Shown one piece after another: positions 34,940 through 43,214 of a DNA stretch of 64,000 nt. Positions within the stretch are counted from its first letter, which is position 1. Each line of letters opens with the position of its first letter. Location of the stretch: assembly GCA_039513195.1 (NCBI GenBank), contig JBCCRM010000017.1, forward strand, positions 1-64,000. Direction: 5' to 3'. Position numbers and translations under genes: made by a program. Below the pieces are notes generated by a model, which did not search any database, was not told the DNA's origin, and saw only the letters and a list, made by a program, of their open reading frames with translations. Source of the stretch: Thermohalobaculum sp039513195 (lineage in GTDB: Bacteria > Pseudomonadota > Alphaproteobacteria > Rhodobacterales > Rhodobacteraceae).

Positions 34940-36117
34940 GCCGGCAGGAGCAGATCGTCAAGCCGGGCGCCGTCGTCCTCACGGACGCGCTCGTCCGCCG
35001 CGCTGCGGCGCGCGACACCTCCGAGATCGTGATCGCCGATGCAGTGCGCCCGGGCCTCTTGCTGCGGGTCAGGGCCTCGGGCGCGAAGACCTGGGTGCTG
35101 CGCCGGACCGAGGAAGGCAAGCAGCGACGCACCACGCTCGGCTCGGCCACGACAATCTCCGTCGCAGAGGCGCGCCGCCTCGCGGCAGGGTCGGCACCGG
35201 CATCGGTCGAGAAAGCTCGGACGGTGGCCCGAACGGCGCCCCTCTTCCGCACCTATGTTCGGGATCACCGCGGGCGGCTCGCGACCCGGTGCAAGCCGTC
35301 GTCCGTCCGAAGCTTCGACACCTACATCAAGGCGCATCTCCTCCCCGCCTTCGGCACATCGCGCCTCGACGCGATCTCGGCGGCAGCGGTCGCGGACTGG
35401 TTCTACACCCTCTCACGGCGATCGCCAGGCGCTGCGAACCGGGCGCTCAGTCTCCTGCGCGGGATACTGGGCGAGGCCCGGCGGACCGGCGTCCTGGACC
35501 CGGACGCGCCCGACCCGACCGCCTCCATCCGAAAGAACCGCCCCGGCGCGGTGGGGCGCACGCTTACAGTCGCTGAGCTTAGCCGGCTCGGCCGCACGCT
35601 CGACCGGTACGCGCAAGAATTCCCGATCGAGACGGGGATCGTACGAATGATCCTGCTCACCGCCTGTCGCCCCGGTGAGATCTTTCGGCTCCGCTGGGAG
35701 AACGTGAAGCCCGACCGGCTGGAACTCGAGGACAGCAAGACGGGACCACGCATCGTCCCGCTCTCGAAGCCCGCTCGCTCCTTTCTCGCCTCTCATCGGC
35801 AAGGCCGGCGCCGGGGCTATGTCTTCCCCTGCCGGAGCCGACCGGGCCGGCCCCGGCAATCCATCCGGCGCGTCTGGGGCATCATCCGCACTCACGCCAA
35901 GCTGCCGGAGGGTTTCAGGCTCCACGATCTGCGCCACACTTATGCGAGCCAGGCCACCATGACCAACGAGCCACGCTTCATGGTCAGCCACCTCCTCGGC
36001 CACCGCCAGCTCGCGAGCACGCACCGCTACACCCATCTCGCCGACGACCAGCTTGTGGCCGGCGCGGACAAGATGTCGGGTGTGGTGGCGCGTCTCCTCG
36101 CCGGTGCACGCCGCTGA
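34936..36117 (+). CDS. Tyrosine recombinase/integrase, second of a coupled pair
   Basis: This 393-residue recombinase has an intact active site: Arg245 (LTACRPGEIFRLRW), Lys268 (DSKTG), His330 and Arg333 (LHDLRHTYAS), His356 (LLGHRQ) and Tyr365 (THRYTHL). The N-terminal arm-binding region (GLLLRVRASGAKTWVLRR, RRTTLG) resembles that of the first recombinase, but the two are diverged paralogues. The start overlaps the upstream stop (ATGA), so both are made together and may act as a heteromeric pair. Two perfect palindromes follow immediately downstream. Confidence 0.92.
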   Translation: MSRQEQIVKPGAVVLTDALVRRAAARDTSEIVIADAVRPGLLLRVRASGAKTWVLRRTEEGKQRRTTLGSATTISVAEARRLAAGSAPASVEKARTVARTAPLFRTYVRDHRGRLATRCKPSSVRSFDTYIKAHLLPAFGTSRLDAISAAAVADWFYTLSRRSPGAANRALSLLRGILGEARRTGVLDPDAPDPTASIRKNRPGAVGRTLTVAELSRLGRTLDRYAQEFPIETGIVRMILLTACRPGEIFRLRWENVKPDRLELEDSKTGPRIVPLSKPARSFLASHRQGRRRGYVFPCRSRPGRPRQSIRRVWGIIRTHAKLPEGFRLHDLRHTYASQATMTNEPRFMVSHLLGHRQLASTHRYTHLADDQLVAGADKMSGVVARLLAGARR

Positions 36118-36157
36118 GCGGCCGGCCGGAGCTCAAGAGAGAAAGAGAGCGCCTACG

Positions 36158-36184
36158 TCTGGCGCCGCCTCTGGCGGCGCCAGA
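36158..36184. repeat. Perfect 12-bp-stem palindrome 1
   Basis: TCTGGCGCCGCC and GGCGGCGCCAGA form a perfect inverted repeat around a TCT loop, 40 bp after the second recombinase. It could terminate transcription (no T run) or bind a recombinase. It is paired with a second palindrome of identical geometry 36 bp further on. Confidence 0.6.
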
Positions 36185-36193
36185 GCCGCGTCT

Positions 36194-36220
36194 CCGCCGA
36201 TCCCGATACGGGATCGGCGG
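36194..36220. repeat. Perfect 12-bp-stem palindrome 2
   Basis: CCGCCGATCCCG and CGGGATCGGCGG form a perfect inverted repeat around an ATA loop. The length (12-3-12) is identical to palindrome 1, but the sequence differs, so the two are not simple copies. Confidence 0.6.
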
Positions 36221-36343
36221 CATCCGCGCTCACACTCGAGCACGGTCCATGGCCAGTTCTCGTGCGAAGTGCCCCGCAGGGCCAATTGATTGCATCGCAA
36301 TCATGGCCCATCTTTCGGGCTAGGTGGCAAGGAGATGGCCCGG

Positions 36344-36586
36344 ATGGCGAGCATCACGATCCGCAACCTCGAGGACGAGTTGAAGCGCCGGCTCCGGGTC
36401 CGCGCCGCCGAGCACGGCCGCTCAATGGAGGAGGAGGTCCGGGAGATCCTCCGCGAGGCGGTCGCTGGGGCAGCGCCGCCGCGCAATCTCGCCAGCGCGA
36501 TCCGCGCGCGGGTTGCGCCGCTCGGTGGGGTGGAACTCGTCCTGCCCGAGCGCGAGCCGATGCGCGAACCACCCAACTTCGACTGA
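36344..36586 (+). CDS. FitA/VapB-type antitoxin
   Basis: This 80-residue protein begins MASITIRNLEDELKRRLRVRA, an Arc-type ribbon-helix-helix DNA-binding domain of the FitA family, followed by HGRSMEEEVREILREAV. The acidic, proline-rich C-terminus (ERE-x-x-REPPNFD) would occupy the toxin's active site. I chose the ATG at 36344 because AAGGAG lies 9 bp upstream; the ATG at 36335 touches that site. The toxin gene follows after 12 bp, and the pair probably autoregulates. Confidence 0.9.
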   Translation: MASITIRNLEDELKRRLRVRAAEHGRSMEEEVREILREAVAGAAPPRNLASAIRARVAPLGGVELVLPEREPMREPPNFD

Positions 36587-36598
36587 TCGAAGCAACCC

Positions 36599-37021
36599 GT
36601 GATCGTCCTCGACACCAACGTCGTCTCTGAGCTGTTGCGTCCGGCGCCGGAGCCGCGCGTCGAAGCGTGGCTCGCCCGTCAGCATGGGGCCGAGGTCTAC
36701 CTCACCGCGATCACCGAGGCCGAGCTGCGCACGGGCGTTGCGATCATGGCGGATGGCAAACGGCGCGACGATCTCGCGCGCGCGATCGACGCCATGCTCC
36801 GCGAGGATTTCCGAGCACACATCCTGCCCTTCGACAGCGCGGCCGCCAGCGCCTATGCGACACTCGCGGCCTCGCGGCGCGCCGCAGGCCGTCCGATCAG
36901 CCAGTTCGACTGCCAGATCGCCGCCATCAGTCGAGTGAATGGTGCGACGGTCGCCACACGAAACGCAAAGGACTTCGAGGAATGCGGGATCGAGGTCGTA
37001 GACCCGTGGGCTGCGAGATGA
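36599..37021 (+). CDS. VapC/FitB-type PIN-domain toxin
   Basis: This 140-residue PIN-domain ribonuclease starts with GTG. The conserved acidic residues are visible: Asp in MIVLDTNVVSELL, Glu in ITEAELRTGV, Asp in QFDCQIAAI, and the final ATRNAKDF motif. Such toxins cut tRNA or other RNA when the antitoxin is lost. It follows the antitoxin gene directly, and the pair would stabilise the island. Confidence 0.92.
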   Translation: MIVLDTNVVSELLRPAPEPRVEAWLARQHGAEVYLTAITEAELRTGVAIMADGKRRDDLARAIDAMLREDFRAHILPFDSAAASAYATLAASRRAAGRPISQFDCQIAAISRVNGATVATRNAKDFEECGIEVVDPWAAR

Positions 37022-37087
37022 ACCGTCAGCGGAGATGCTTGGAGCCCGCATGCGCCCTGCACCCGTACGCAGCAATCTGAACGGCCG

Positions 37088-38512
37088 ATGGCGAGCAGGA
37101 CATCCATCACCCTCGAAAACCTGAAGGCGCTCGGCGCCGACAAGCTCGCTCGCCTTGTGCTGGACGAGACCGCGAGCAACGCCGCGTTCAAGCGCCAGGT
37201 GACCGCCGCGCTTGCGGGGCTCGCCGGTCCGCAGGCGGTCGCAAAGATCGTCGACCGGCGCCTCGCCGGGCTCGAAGGGGCGAAGAGCTTCGTTGACTGG
37301 GACAAGGCGCGGGCCTTCCGCGACGATCTGCAAAGCGTGGTCGAAACCATCCTGAGCGAGCTTGCCAAGCCAGCGCCGGACATTGCCACTGATCGGCTGC
37401 TGCGCTTCATCGCGACGCACGAGACGGTGTTCGAGCGAGTCGATGACTCGAACGGCTCCGTGCAGGACGTCTACTATCAGGCCATCGAGGCGGTCGGGTC
37501 GATTGCCGAACACCCGGGCGCGCAAGATGCCGCGGCGCTGCCGGAGCGGATAATGACAGCGCTCGGCGAGACCTCGCACGGCTACCTCGTCGATGTGACC
37601 GAGGCAGTCGCGCCGCATCTGCCGAAGCCGGTCCTCGACGACTGGGAAGCCGAGCTTGCATCGCGCATCGAGCGACGAGCCGAGAAAGAGCGCACTCGGG
37701 CCACGGACCGCTGGCACTACTCGATGACGTCGCAGTGGCGCGAGATGCGCCAGATCATCGCCGGTGCGCGCGGCGATCTCGACCTCCTCATGCGGCTGGA
37801 GCGCGAGAAGCCGCCGCATGCACGCGACACGGCGGGGATCGCAGCGCGGCTGCTCGACGCCGGCCGTCCGAGCGAGGCGCTGGACTGGGTGCGCGAACCG
37901 CTCCTGCGCCCGGGCCGGTCCGAGCCGGACCGGCCGACGCCGGCGCAGCTCCTGCTCGAAGCGCGGATCCTCCGGGGTCTCGACCGCTACGCCGAGGCGG
38001 CCGGACTGCTCTGGCAGGGCTTCGCGGAGACGCTCGATGCGGAGCTTCTCCGCGCGCATCTCAAGGCCCTGCCCGACTTCGAGGACATCGACGTTGAGGA
38101 GCGCGCTCTCGCGCTGGCACGCGAGCATAGCGAGCCGCTAACCGCGGTCAGGTTCTTCCTGGAATGGTCGCGTCTCGACGATGCGGCGGGGGTGGTGGTG
38201 GCGCACCGGGCAACATGGGACGGCGGCGACTGGCACATCCTGCCGCAGATCGCGGAAGCGCTCGGACACGACCGCCCGCTGGCCGCAACGATCCTCTACC
38301 GCGCGCTCCTCGACAGCATCCTCGAACGCGCGCGAACGAAGGCCTATCCGCACGGCGTGCGATATCTGACGACCCTCAAGCGCCTCGCGCCGACGGCCGA
38401 GAATGATCCGGGCTGGCCCACCGACCTCCAGTGCCACGCCGACTACGTGGCTGAGCTCAGGACCGCTCACGGGCGAAAGGCAGGCTTCTGGAACAGAGTC
38501 AATGCAGCTTGA
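37088..38512 (+). CDS. DUF6880-like protein, function unknown
   Basis: This 474-residue, mostly helical soluble protein lacks a signal peptide or membrane segment. It starts MASRTSITLENLKALGADKLARLVLDE, which I associate with the DUF6880 family. The middle and C-terminus look like TPR-like helical repeats (AGIAARLLDAGRPSEALDWV, RGLDRYAEAAGLLWQGF, LAATILYRALLDSILERA). A protein-protein scaffold role is plausible but not established. It lies 66 bp after the toxin gene in the same direction, with island-like company (recombinases, toxin-antitoxin, Gabija-like genes). Confidence 0.75.
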   Translation: MASRTSITLENLKALGADKLARLVLDETASNAAFKRQVTAALAGLAGPQAVAKIVDRRLAGLEGAKSFVDWDKARAFRDDLQSVVETILSELAKPAPDIATDRLLRFIATHETVFERVDDSNGSVQDVYYQAIEAVGSIAEHPGAQDAAALPERIMTALGETSHGYLVDVTEAVAPHLPKPVLDDWEAELASRIERRAEKERTRATDRWHYSMTSQWREMRQIIAGARGDLDLLMRLEREKPPHARDTAGIAARLLDAGRPSEALDWVREPLLRPGRSEPDRPTPAQLLLEARILRGLDRYAEAAGLLWQGFAETLDAELLRAHLKALPDFEDIDVEERALALAREHSEPLTAVRFFLEWSRLDDAAGVVVAHRATWDGGDWHILPQIAEALGHDRPLAATILYRALLDSILERARTKAYPHGVRYLTTLKRLAPTAENDPGWPTDLQCHADYVAELRTAHGRKAGFWNRVNAA

Positions 38513-39112
38513 CGCCCTCGACACGCTTGGGGACATCCGACGGGAAGGATAGCCAAGGGCTCGACTTCAGAACCTGCCATTCGCTGCAGGTGCTCACGTG
38601 GGGTGGGAAGAGATGGTCGTTCAGCGGACGTTTCGGACATCCGAGTGCGCCCGTCAGATGTCAGCTTCGCGGCGGCTTGCGTCAGCTGGTGCTGGACCAA
38701 TAGGTAGCGGACGATCATTCACCGCTTGCATCAGCATCTCTGATCACCTGTCGATAGAGCGGACTTTAAGCCCAGAAGCGAAGCCGCAAACGCGAGTTCG
38801 ACCGTATCGGGCGGAGTGTCGATTCTCGCTGCCTTCGACAAAGGCGCGCAGCCTGTCCATGCGGCCGGCCGTCGTAAGCGCCGCGCTCGCTTGCCGGCCG
38901 CGCTCGGGCATCGGCTGGAGGCGTGCAGCCCTTTTTTGGTGCGAACCGGGATGTTCATAACTTGGCCATCAAACAACCTTAAGAACCCGACGGGCTACCT
39001 GGCGGCGATTTACTCTTGTTCAACATCAATCAGCGATCGGGGGCCGATCGGCTACGTTCACGGAGCAGTACGACTTGAGTCCGGTCGCATGGGCGATCCG
39101 GCCAGCCGTGGT
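38513..39112. other. 600-bp gap without a supported gene
   Basis: Open frames in both directions here have mixed codon use and no recognisable motifs. The region is somewhat less GC-rich around 38940-39010. It may be a decayed segment between two island modules. Confidence 0.5.
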
Positions 39113-40069
39113 TCAGACCAGCACTACGTGATGTGGCTTCGGCCGGTATGTGTCGGCGTTCCAGAAGACGTGAGCGTGCGGCGCCCGGCCAATGATGATC
39201 GCGTTCGGTCGGTTTCGTGCCCAAGTGCTCAGGGCGTGCGCCGTGTGCGGCACCTTCGGGTTCAGGAAATGTGTCGCGGGGCCAACGATGGTGCTCGACC
39301 CGGCCGCACGGTCTCGGAGATATCCGTCAACGACCGCCTGCTGGCTCTGCGAGGCGCGGGGGAGTTCGCGCCACGTTTTGCCGTCAGTCTTGTCCACCGG
39401 TTCGAATTGGCTCGGCTGGTCCACGACTGCGTCGACCGTCGTGCCCCAGAAGCTCCACTCCGATGCGATGCGATTGACTACGGCATCCACCACGCTGCCG
39501 TAGGCGGTCCGGGCCGGAACGCCATGGCGAACCTGGATGCCCGCCTCGGCCACTGCCAGTCGAGCGAGCGCATCCCGGTCGGTTGCCGATAGCATGATTG
39601 CCTTGCCGTCACGCGCCGCGCCGGCGCCCGCGCCCCATAGCTGGTCATCCCAGTCGTCCCCCAGAACATTTGGCAGGATGCGCATACTCCAGGGCGGCGT
39701 CGGCACAGCGAGGCCGCGCCGCGCGAGCGCCCGGTCGATCAACGCGCCCGTCGCGGCGACCACAGCGTAGCGGATCGGCGCTTCAGCCGTCGTATCGGCT
39801 TCGGCATGGCGCGCGAGTTCCATGCTCACGTCGACGTCGTCGGGATAGCTTGGGTCGAAGTGAGACAGGCTGGTGGCCAGCGGCGTTACTTGAAGACGCG
39901 GCACGATTTGGCCGACTCGAACCACGTCACGGGCAGACATGTTGGAAAGCCGCCCCTCGGTCGTCAGAAGCGACCAGAGCTCGGCATCGGTCTCCAGCAT
40001 TGTCATCGCTTTACCAAAGCGGGCGGTGAACGAAGGGTACCGCTGTGCCAGCTGGGGACGAATAATCAT
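39113..40069 (-). CDS. SleB-like cell-wall hydrolase domain protein
   Basis: This is a 318-residue protein. The C-terminal half matches the SleB/Hydrolase_2 fold of murein hydrolases: Glu175 in LAVAEAG (the catalytic position), SVVDAVVNRIAS, PSQFEPV (220-225), ATHFLNP (266-271) and the terminal HAHVFWN. The N-terminal ~150 residues are unassigned. No signal peptide or membrane segment is present, so it must stay cytoplasmic, be released by lysis, or use a non-Sec route. Its start overlaps the stop of the upstream M23-like gene (ATGA), so the two are coupled. Confidence 0.7.
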   Translation of the reverse strand: MIIRPQLAQRYPSFTARFGKAMTMLETDAELWSLLTTEGRLSNMSARDVVRVGQIVPRLQVTPLATSLSHFDPSYPDDVDVSMELARHAEADTTAEAPIRYAVVAATGALIDRALARRGLAVPTPPWSMRILPNVLGDDWDDQLWGAGAGAARDGKAIMLSATDRDALARLAVAEAGIQVRHGVPARTAYGSVVDAVVNRIASEWSFWGTTVDAVVDQPSQFEPVDKTDGKTWRELPRASQSQQAVVDGYLRDRAAGSSTIVGPATHFLNPKVPHTAHALSTWARNRPNAIIIGRAPHAHVFWNADTYRPKPHHVVLV

Positions 40070-41148
40070 GCTCGCAGCCTCCTTTTTTCGACCTCACTCT
40101 GTAGGGCTTGGAGCAGGTAGAGTGACGGATTGAGCAGCCGCGCTGGCGCCTTTCGGCCGAATCTCCACTGATAGTTCTTCACGGTGTCCCTAGTATAAAT
40201 CTCAAAGTGTAGCATCGCCTGGGTAGATACCTTAGCGAGCCGAGCGATCGTATCGCCGCCATGTATCCGGCGGCCCGGTGTCATGCCGAGAGCCGCTATC
40301 GAATCACCTTTTACCTCGCCATAGTTGATGACCAGCCCGCTGTCGCACTGAACAATCAGGGCATGTGTTTCGTTGAGGCCACCAGTCTTGCCAGTGAATT
40401 GGTACGATTGCACGATCACACCGTCCTCGCACGCAATAACTGGATCATTCTCGTTGCCGTAGAGATCTATGCCGGCGTGGCGGCGGGCACCACCGGCGCG
40501 CGTGGCCCCGAAAGCGCGGCTCGCGTTTCCTACTGTTTTCCCGTCGATCCGCTTGTAGGACACCACCGAACGCTCGGGGTGTTTCGTAGCGAGCGGCCAA
40601 TAGCGCGCGCGCCGGTCTGGGCGGGCGAGCATTACGCCGCCAAACTCGCTGGGGCGGACGTAGCCGAGGTCGCGATCTAGTGTGACCGGTGAGGCGGCGG
40701 GGACGACCAGTGCGGCGGCGTAAGCTGCACGCTCAAATTGTTTGCCTTGATCGTCGTCTCCGTTCGACGCGTTGAAGTCATAGCCGTTCTTGCGGAAATC
40801 GGCCCAGTGGATCGCCTCGTGCAGGATCGTCCGCTCCAGAAGTTGGCGGGCGTCAACGTCGTTCGAGTCCTGTTCGTAGGGCAACGCGACGAACTGGCCG
40901 CCGAGCCGGATCCGGTCGCGCTCTTCCGGCCGAAACTGGCCATAGGCGAGGAGGTTATCATCGACGATCAGGAGCGGGCCGTGCATCGGATTCCGGAAAA
41001 CGTCCAGCGCCACGCTCACGCTGATCTGACCAAACTTGCAGAAAGCCTCCCAGACCTGACCCTTCGTCGCCGGGATCTTCGGCAGCTCGGTGCGGCACCA
41101 TTCCAGCGTGCGCGGGAAGCGATCGGGATCAATCTTGCTTGTCTTCAT
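40066..41148 (-). CDS. Zincin-like plus degenerate M23-like two-domain protein
   Basis: The predicted product has 360 residues. The N-terminal part (about 30-150) contains HEAIHW (110-115), an HExxH zinc-protease motif in a setting like toxin-type metallopeptidases. The C-terminal part (about 205-340) is an M23/LytM fold with zinc ligands His224 and Asp228 (RHAGIDLY) and His314 (MLHFEIY). The histidines normally used for catalysis are missing: the usual Y-x-H-L is YGEV, and the usual H-x-H is M-L-H. No signal peptide is visible. The start is 44 bp from the divergent lipoprotein gene, so a shared control region is likely. Confidence 0.7.
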   Translation of the reverse strand: MKTSKIDPDRFPRTLEWCRTELPKIPATKGQVWEAFCKFGQISVSVALDVFRNPMHGPLLIVDDNLLAYGQFRPEERDRIRLGGQFVALPYEQDSNDVDARQLLERTILHEAIHWADFRKNGYDFNASNGDDDQGKQFERAAYAAALVVPAASPVTLDRDLGYVRPSEFGGVMLARPDRRARYWPLATKHPERSVVSYKRIDGKTVGNASRAFGATRAGGARRHAGIDLYGNENDPVIACEDGVIVQSYQFTGKTGGLNETHALIVQCDSGLVINYGEVKGDSIAALGMTPGRRIHGGDTIARLAKVSTQAMLHFEIYTRDTVKNYQWRFGRKAPARLLNPSLYLLQALQSEVEKRRLRA

Positions 41149-41191
41149 CGAAATCTCTCATACTATGCCGCTATTCGTTAAAGGAGTTATC

Positions 41192-43192
41192 ATGAGGATT
41201 GTGTCTCGTCGAGTTTGTGCGATTTCAGTCTGTAGTATCCAGGTTTTTCTGGCTTTGGGCGGCTGTTCGTTGGTCAATCCCTTCGTCGCACCCAGAACAG
41301 AGGGCGCGATGACCCGAATCGAGCCCGAGTATTCGATTAGCGAAGCGGTCAAATATGGCAACAAGCTGCGGATCGCCTACCGAGAGGCGATGAGTGACCA
41401 GGCGATCCTCAACAACGCTACTGGCATCGCCTTGATCCCGCTCACGGGCGTGGCTACGTCGCTCGGCGTGCGCGGCGTAGCGAGCAACACGGTCCTTGGC
41501 TTGGGGATTGGTGGCGCAGGCGCCGCAATCGGGGCCAATTTCCTAACGGACACGCCGCGGCAGACGATCTACGGGCTTGGTGCACGATCGGTGACGTGCG
41601 TTATGGACGCCTATGGGCCCCTCATCTCGGCTAACGCTCTAGCTAAGAACAGCCTGCCTAATCCAGATCGTGAAGCGCTGCCGGAGGTTGATCCCGGCAC
41701 CGCAGCGATGGCTATCCTGATCGCGCAGTTGACTACGCAGTCGGACGAACTTGATGCTAGCCTGCGCACCACGGGCGCGACGGCGGAGGACATCCAAAGA
41801 TCAATCGTAGCGCAGGCGGCAGTGAAGGCTCTGGAGGACGCCAACGCAGTGTTGGACGAGAGCCGGCAGGCCCTCGCACTAATGCAGAGCACTGGGTTTG
41901 CGCTGTTCTCGGCGCTGCAGGTCGTTGAGGACGAGATCAACCTGCAGGTGGTAGCGACCCAAGCGTCGCCGCAGGCATTGCTAGCAGGGCTCACAACCCA
42001 GCTTCGCTCGGGCGCCGTCCTGATCGCCCCGGGCCTGTCAGAGCGCTTCACGCCCACCGAGGGTGTTAGCAGTGGTCTGACACTCGAAGCTCTCAATGAT
42101 CAACTTCGAGGCCGACTCGGCACCACCGTGCGCGATGTGCGCCGTGCGACCGCCACGCTGCAGGCGATCGTCGACCTTCTTGATGACGGACCTACGCCGG
42201 AGAGCGTGGCCGCCTGCGTCACGAAGGACGCCTTCGCCGACCTGACGCGGTTCGGCGTTATCCCCGCCAAGCTGACACTGGCCAAGGGCGCGAACGGCAC
42301 CGTGTCCATCGGCGGCGGAAAACCACCCTTTGGCGTTGAGTTCGTCGGTGCGACGCCGACAGGTGTGACGGCCGAGCTGCAGCAAATGCCGTTCACAGAC
42401 AAGTACTCGGTCCGCGTTAGCGTCAGCGCTGAGGCCTCGGAGGGCGAGTTTTCCCTGCTCGTCTCCGACGACCAGGGCCAACGCAAGCAGGTGGCACTTA
42501 CGGTCGGTGCAGCTCAGAGCGGCGGTGGCCCGAATACGGGAGGTACTGATCCCGGTCGCACTATCTCGCCGTGTACCGACGGCGGTAGCGGCGACCAGAC
42601 CGTCTGCTCACTCCAGGCAAACCTCAATCGCCTGCTGGCGGACGAGGACGGCTTCGAGCCGCTGAGTGAAGACGGCGTGATCGGCGCAAAGACGGTTGCT
42701 GCTGTGGTCATCTTTCTACAGCTGCATGACGCCGAGCGCTCAGCAGCCGACGTGGAGGCATACATCAAGACCGATGCTGGCCTCCGGGACATCAGTACGG
42801 CGGCCGCCAACAATCGGGCGCCCGCGGGACCGGTGCCGGGGACCGAGGCGCCTGCAGGCGGGCGAGAGGACCAGGTAGATGAAGGCGGGAACGATCAGGC
42901 AGGAGATGGCGACACTGCGGATGGCCGGACGCCACAACCGGCCGGTATCAGCCCGGATGAGCAGCAGCTTGCGAAGGACCTGATCGAAGCAAAGTGCGTA
43001 CGCCAACCCGACAATTTCCCGACAACCGAAGAGGCAATAAATCAGCTAACGGACGAAGCGTCCCGTGCGATCTCCCAGATGCATCCATCCTTCATCGACG
43101 ACAACAATGTCCCTACGATCGGGGGCGCGCCTGCCATGAGCTTCGCTCAGCTAAGGAAGTTCTTAGACGACGGTCTGAAATGCGAGGTCTGA
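41192..43192 (+). CDS. Large lipoprotein with C-terminal peptidoglycan-binding-like region
   Basis: The predicted product has 666 residues. The ATG at 41192 follows AAGGAG, and the N-terminus is a lipoprotein signal ending in the lipobox LGGC (Cys25). A small-residue hydrophobic stretch (about 75-120, GIALIPLTGVATSLG) could insert in a membrane. A helical region (about 160-340) and a beta-type domain (about 370-440, LTLAKGANGTVSIGGGKPPFG) follow. After a Gly/Pro-rich linker there is a peptidoglycan-binding-like helix set (CSLQANLNRLLADEDGF...DGVIGAKTVAAVV). I do not recognise the whole protein. It is divergent from the M23-like/SleB-like pair and followed by a membrane protein gene. Confidence 0.7.
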   Translation: MRIVSRRVCAISVCSIQVFLALGGCSLVNPFVAPRTEGAMTRIEPEYSISEAVKYGNKLRIAYREAMSDQAILNNATGIALIPLTGVATSLGVRGVASNTVLGLGIGGAGAAIGANFLTDTPRQTIYGLGARSVTCVMDAYGPLISANALAKNSLPNPDREALPEVDPGTAAMAILIAQLTTQSDELDASLRTTGATAEDIQRSIVAQAAVKALEDANAVLDESRQALALMQSTGFALFSALQVVEDEINLQVVATQASPQALLAGLTTQLRSGAVLIAPGLSERFTPTEGVSSGLTLEALNDQLRGRLGTTVRDVRRATATLQAIVDLLDDGPTPESVAACVTKDAFADLTRFGVIPAKLTLAKGANGTVSIGGGKPPFGVEFVGATPTGVTAELQQMPFTDKYSVRVSVSAEASEGEFSLLVSDDQGQRKQVALTVGAAQSGGGPNTGGTDPGRTISPCTDGGSGDQTVCSLQANLNRLLADEDGFEPLSEDGVIGAKTVAAVVIFLQLHDAERSAADVEAYIKTDAGLRDISTAAANNRAPAGPVPGTEAPAGGREDQVDEGGNDQAGDGDTADGRTPQPAGISPDEQQLAKDLIEAKCVRQPDNFPTTEEAINQLTDEASRAISQMHPSFIDDNNVPTIGGAPAMSFAQLRKFLDDGLKCEV

Positions 43193-43214
43193 GGCTAGCT
43201 GGGGGACAAGTCCC

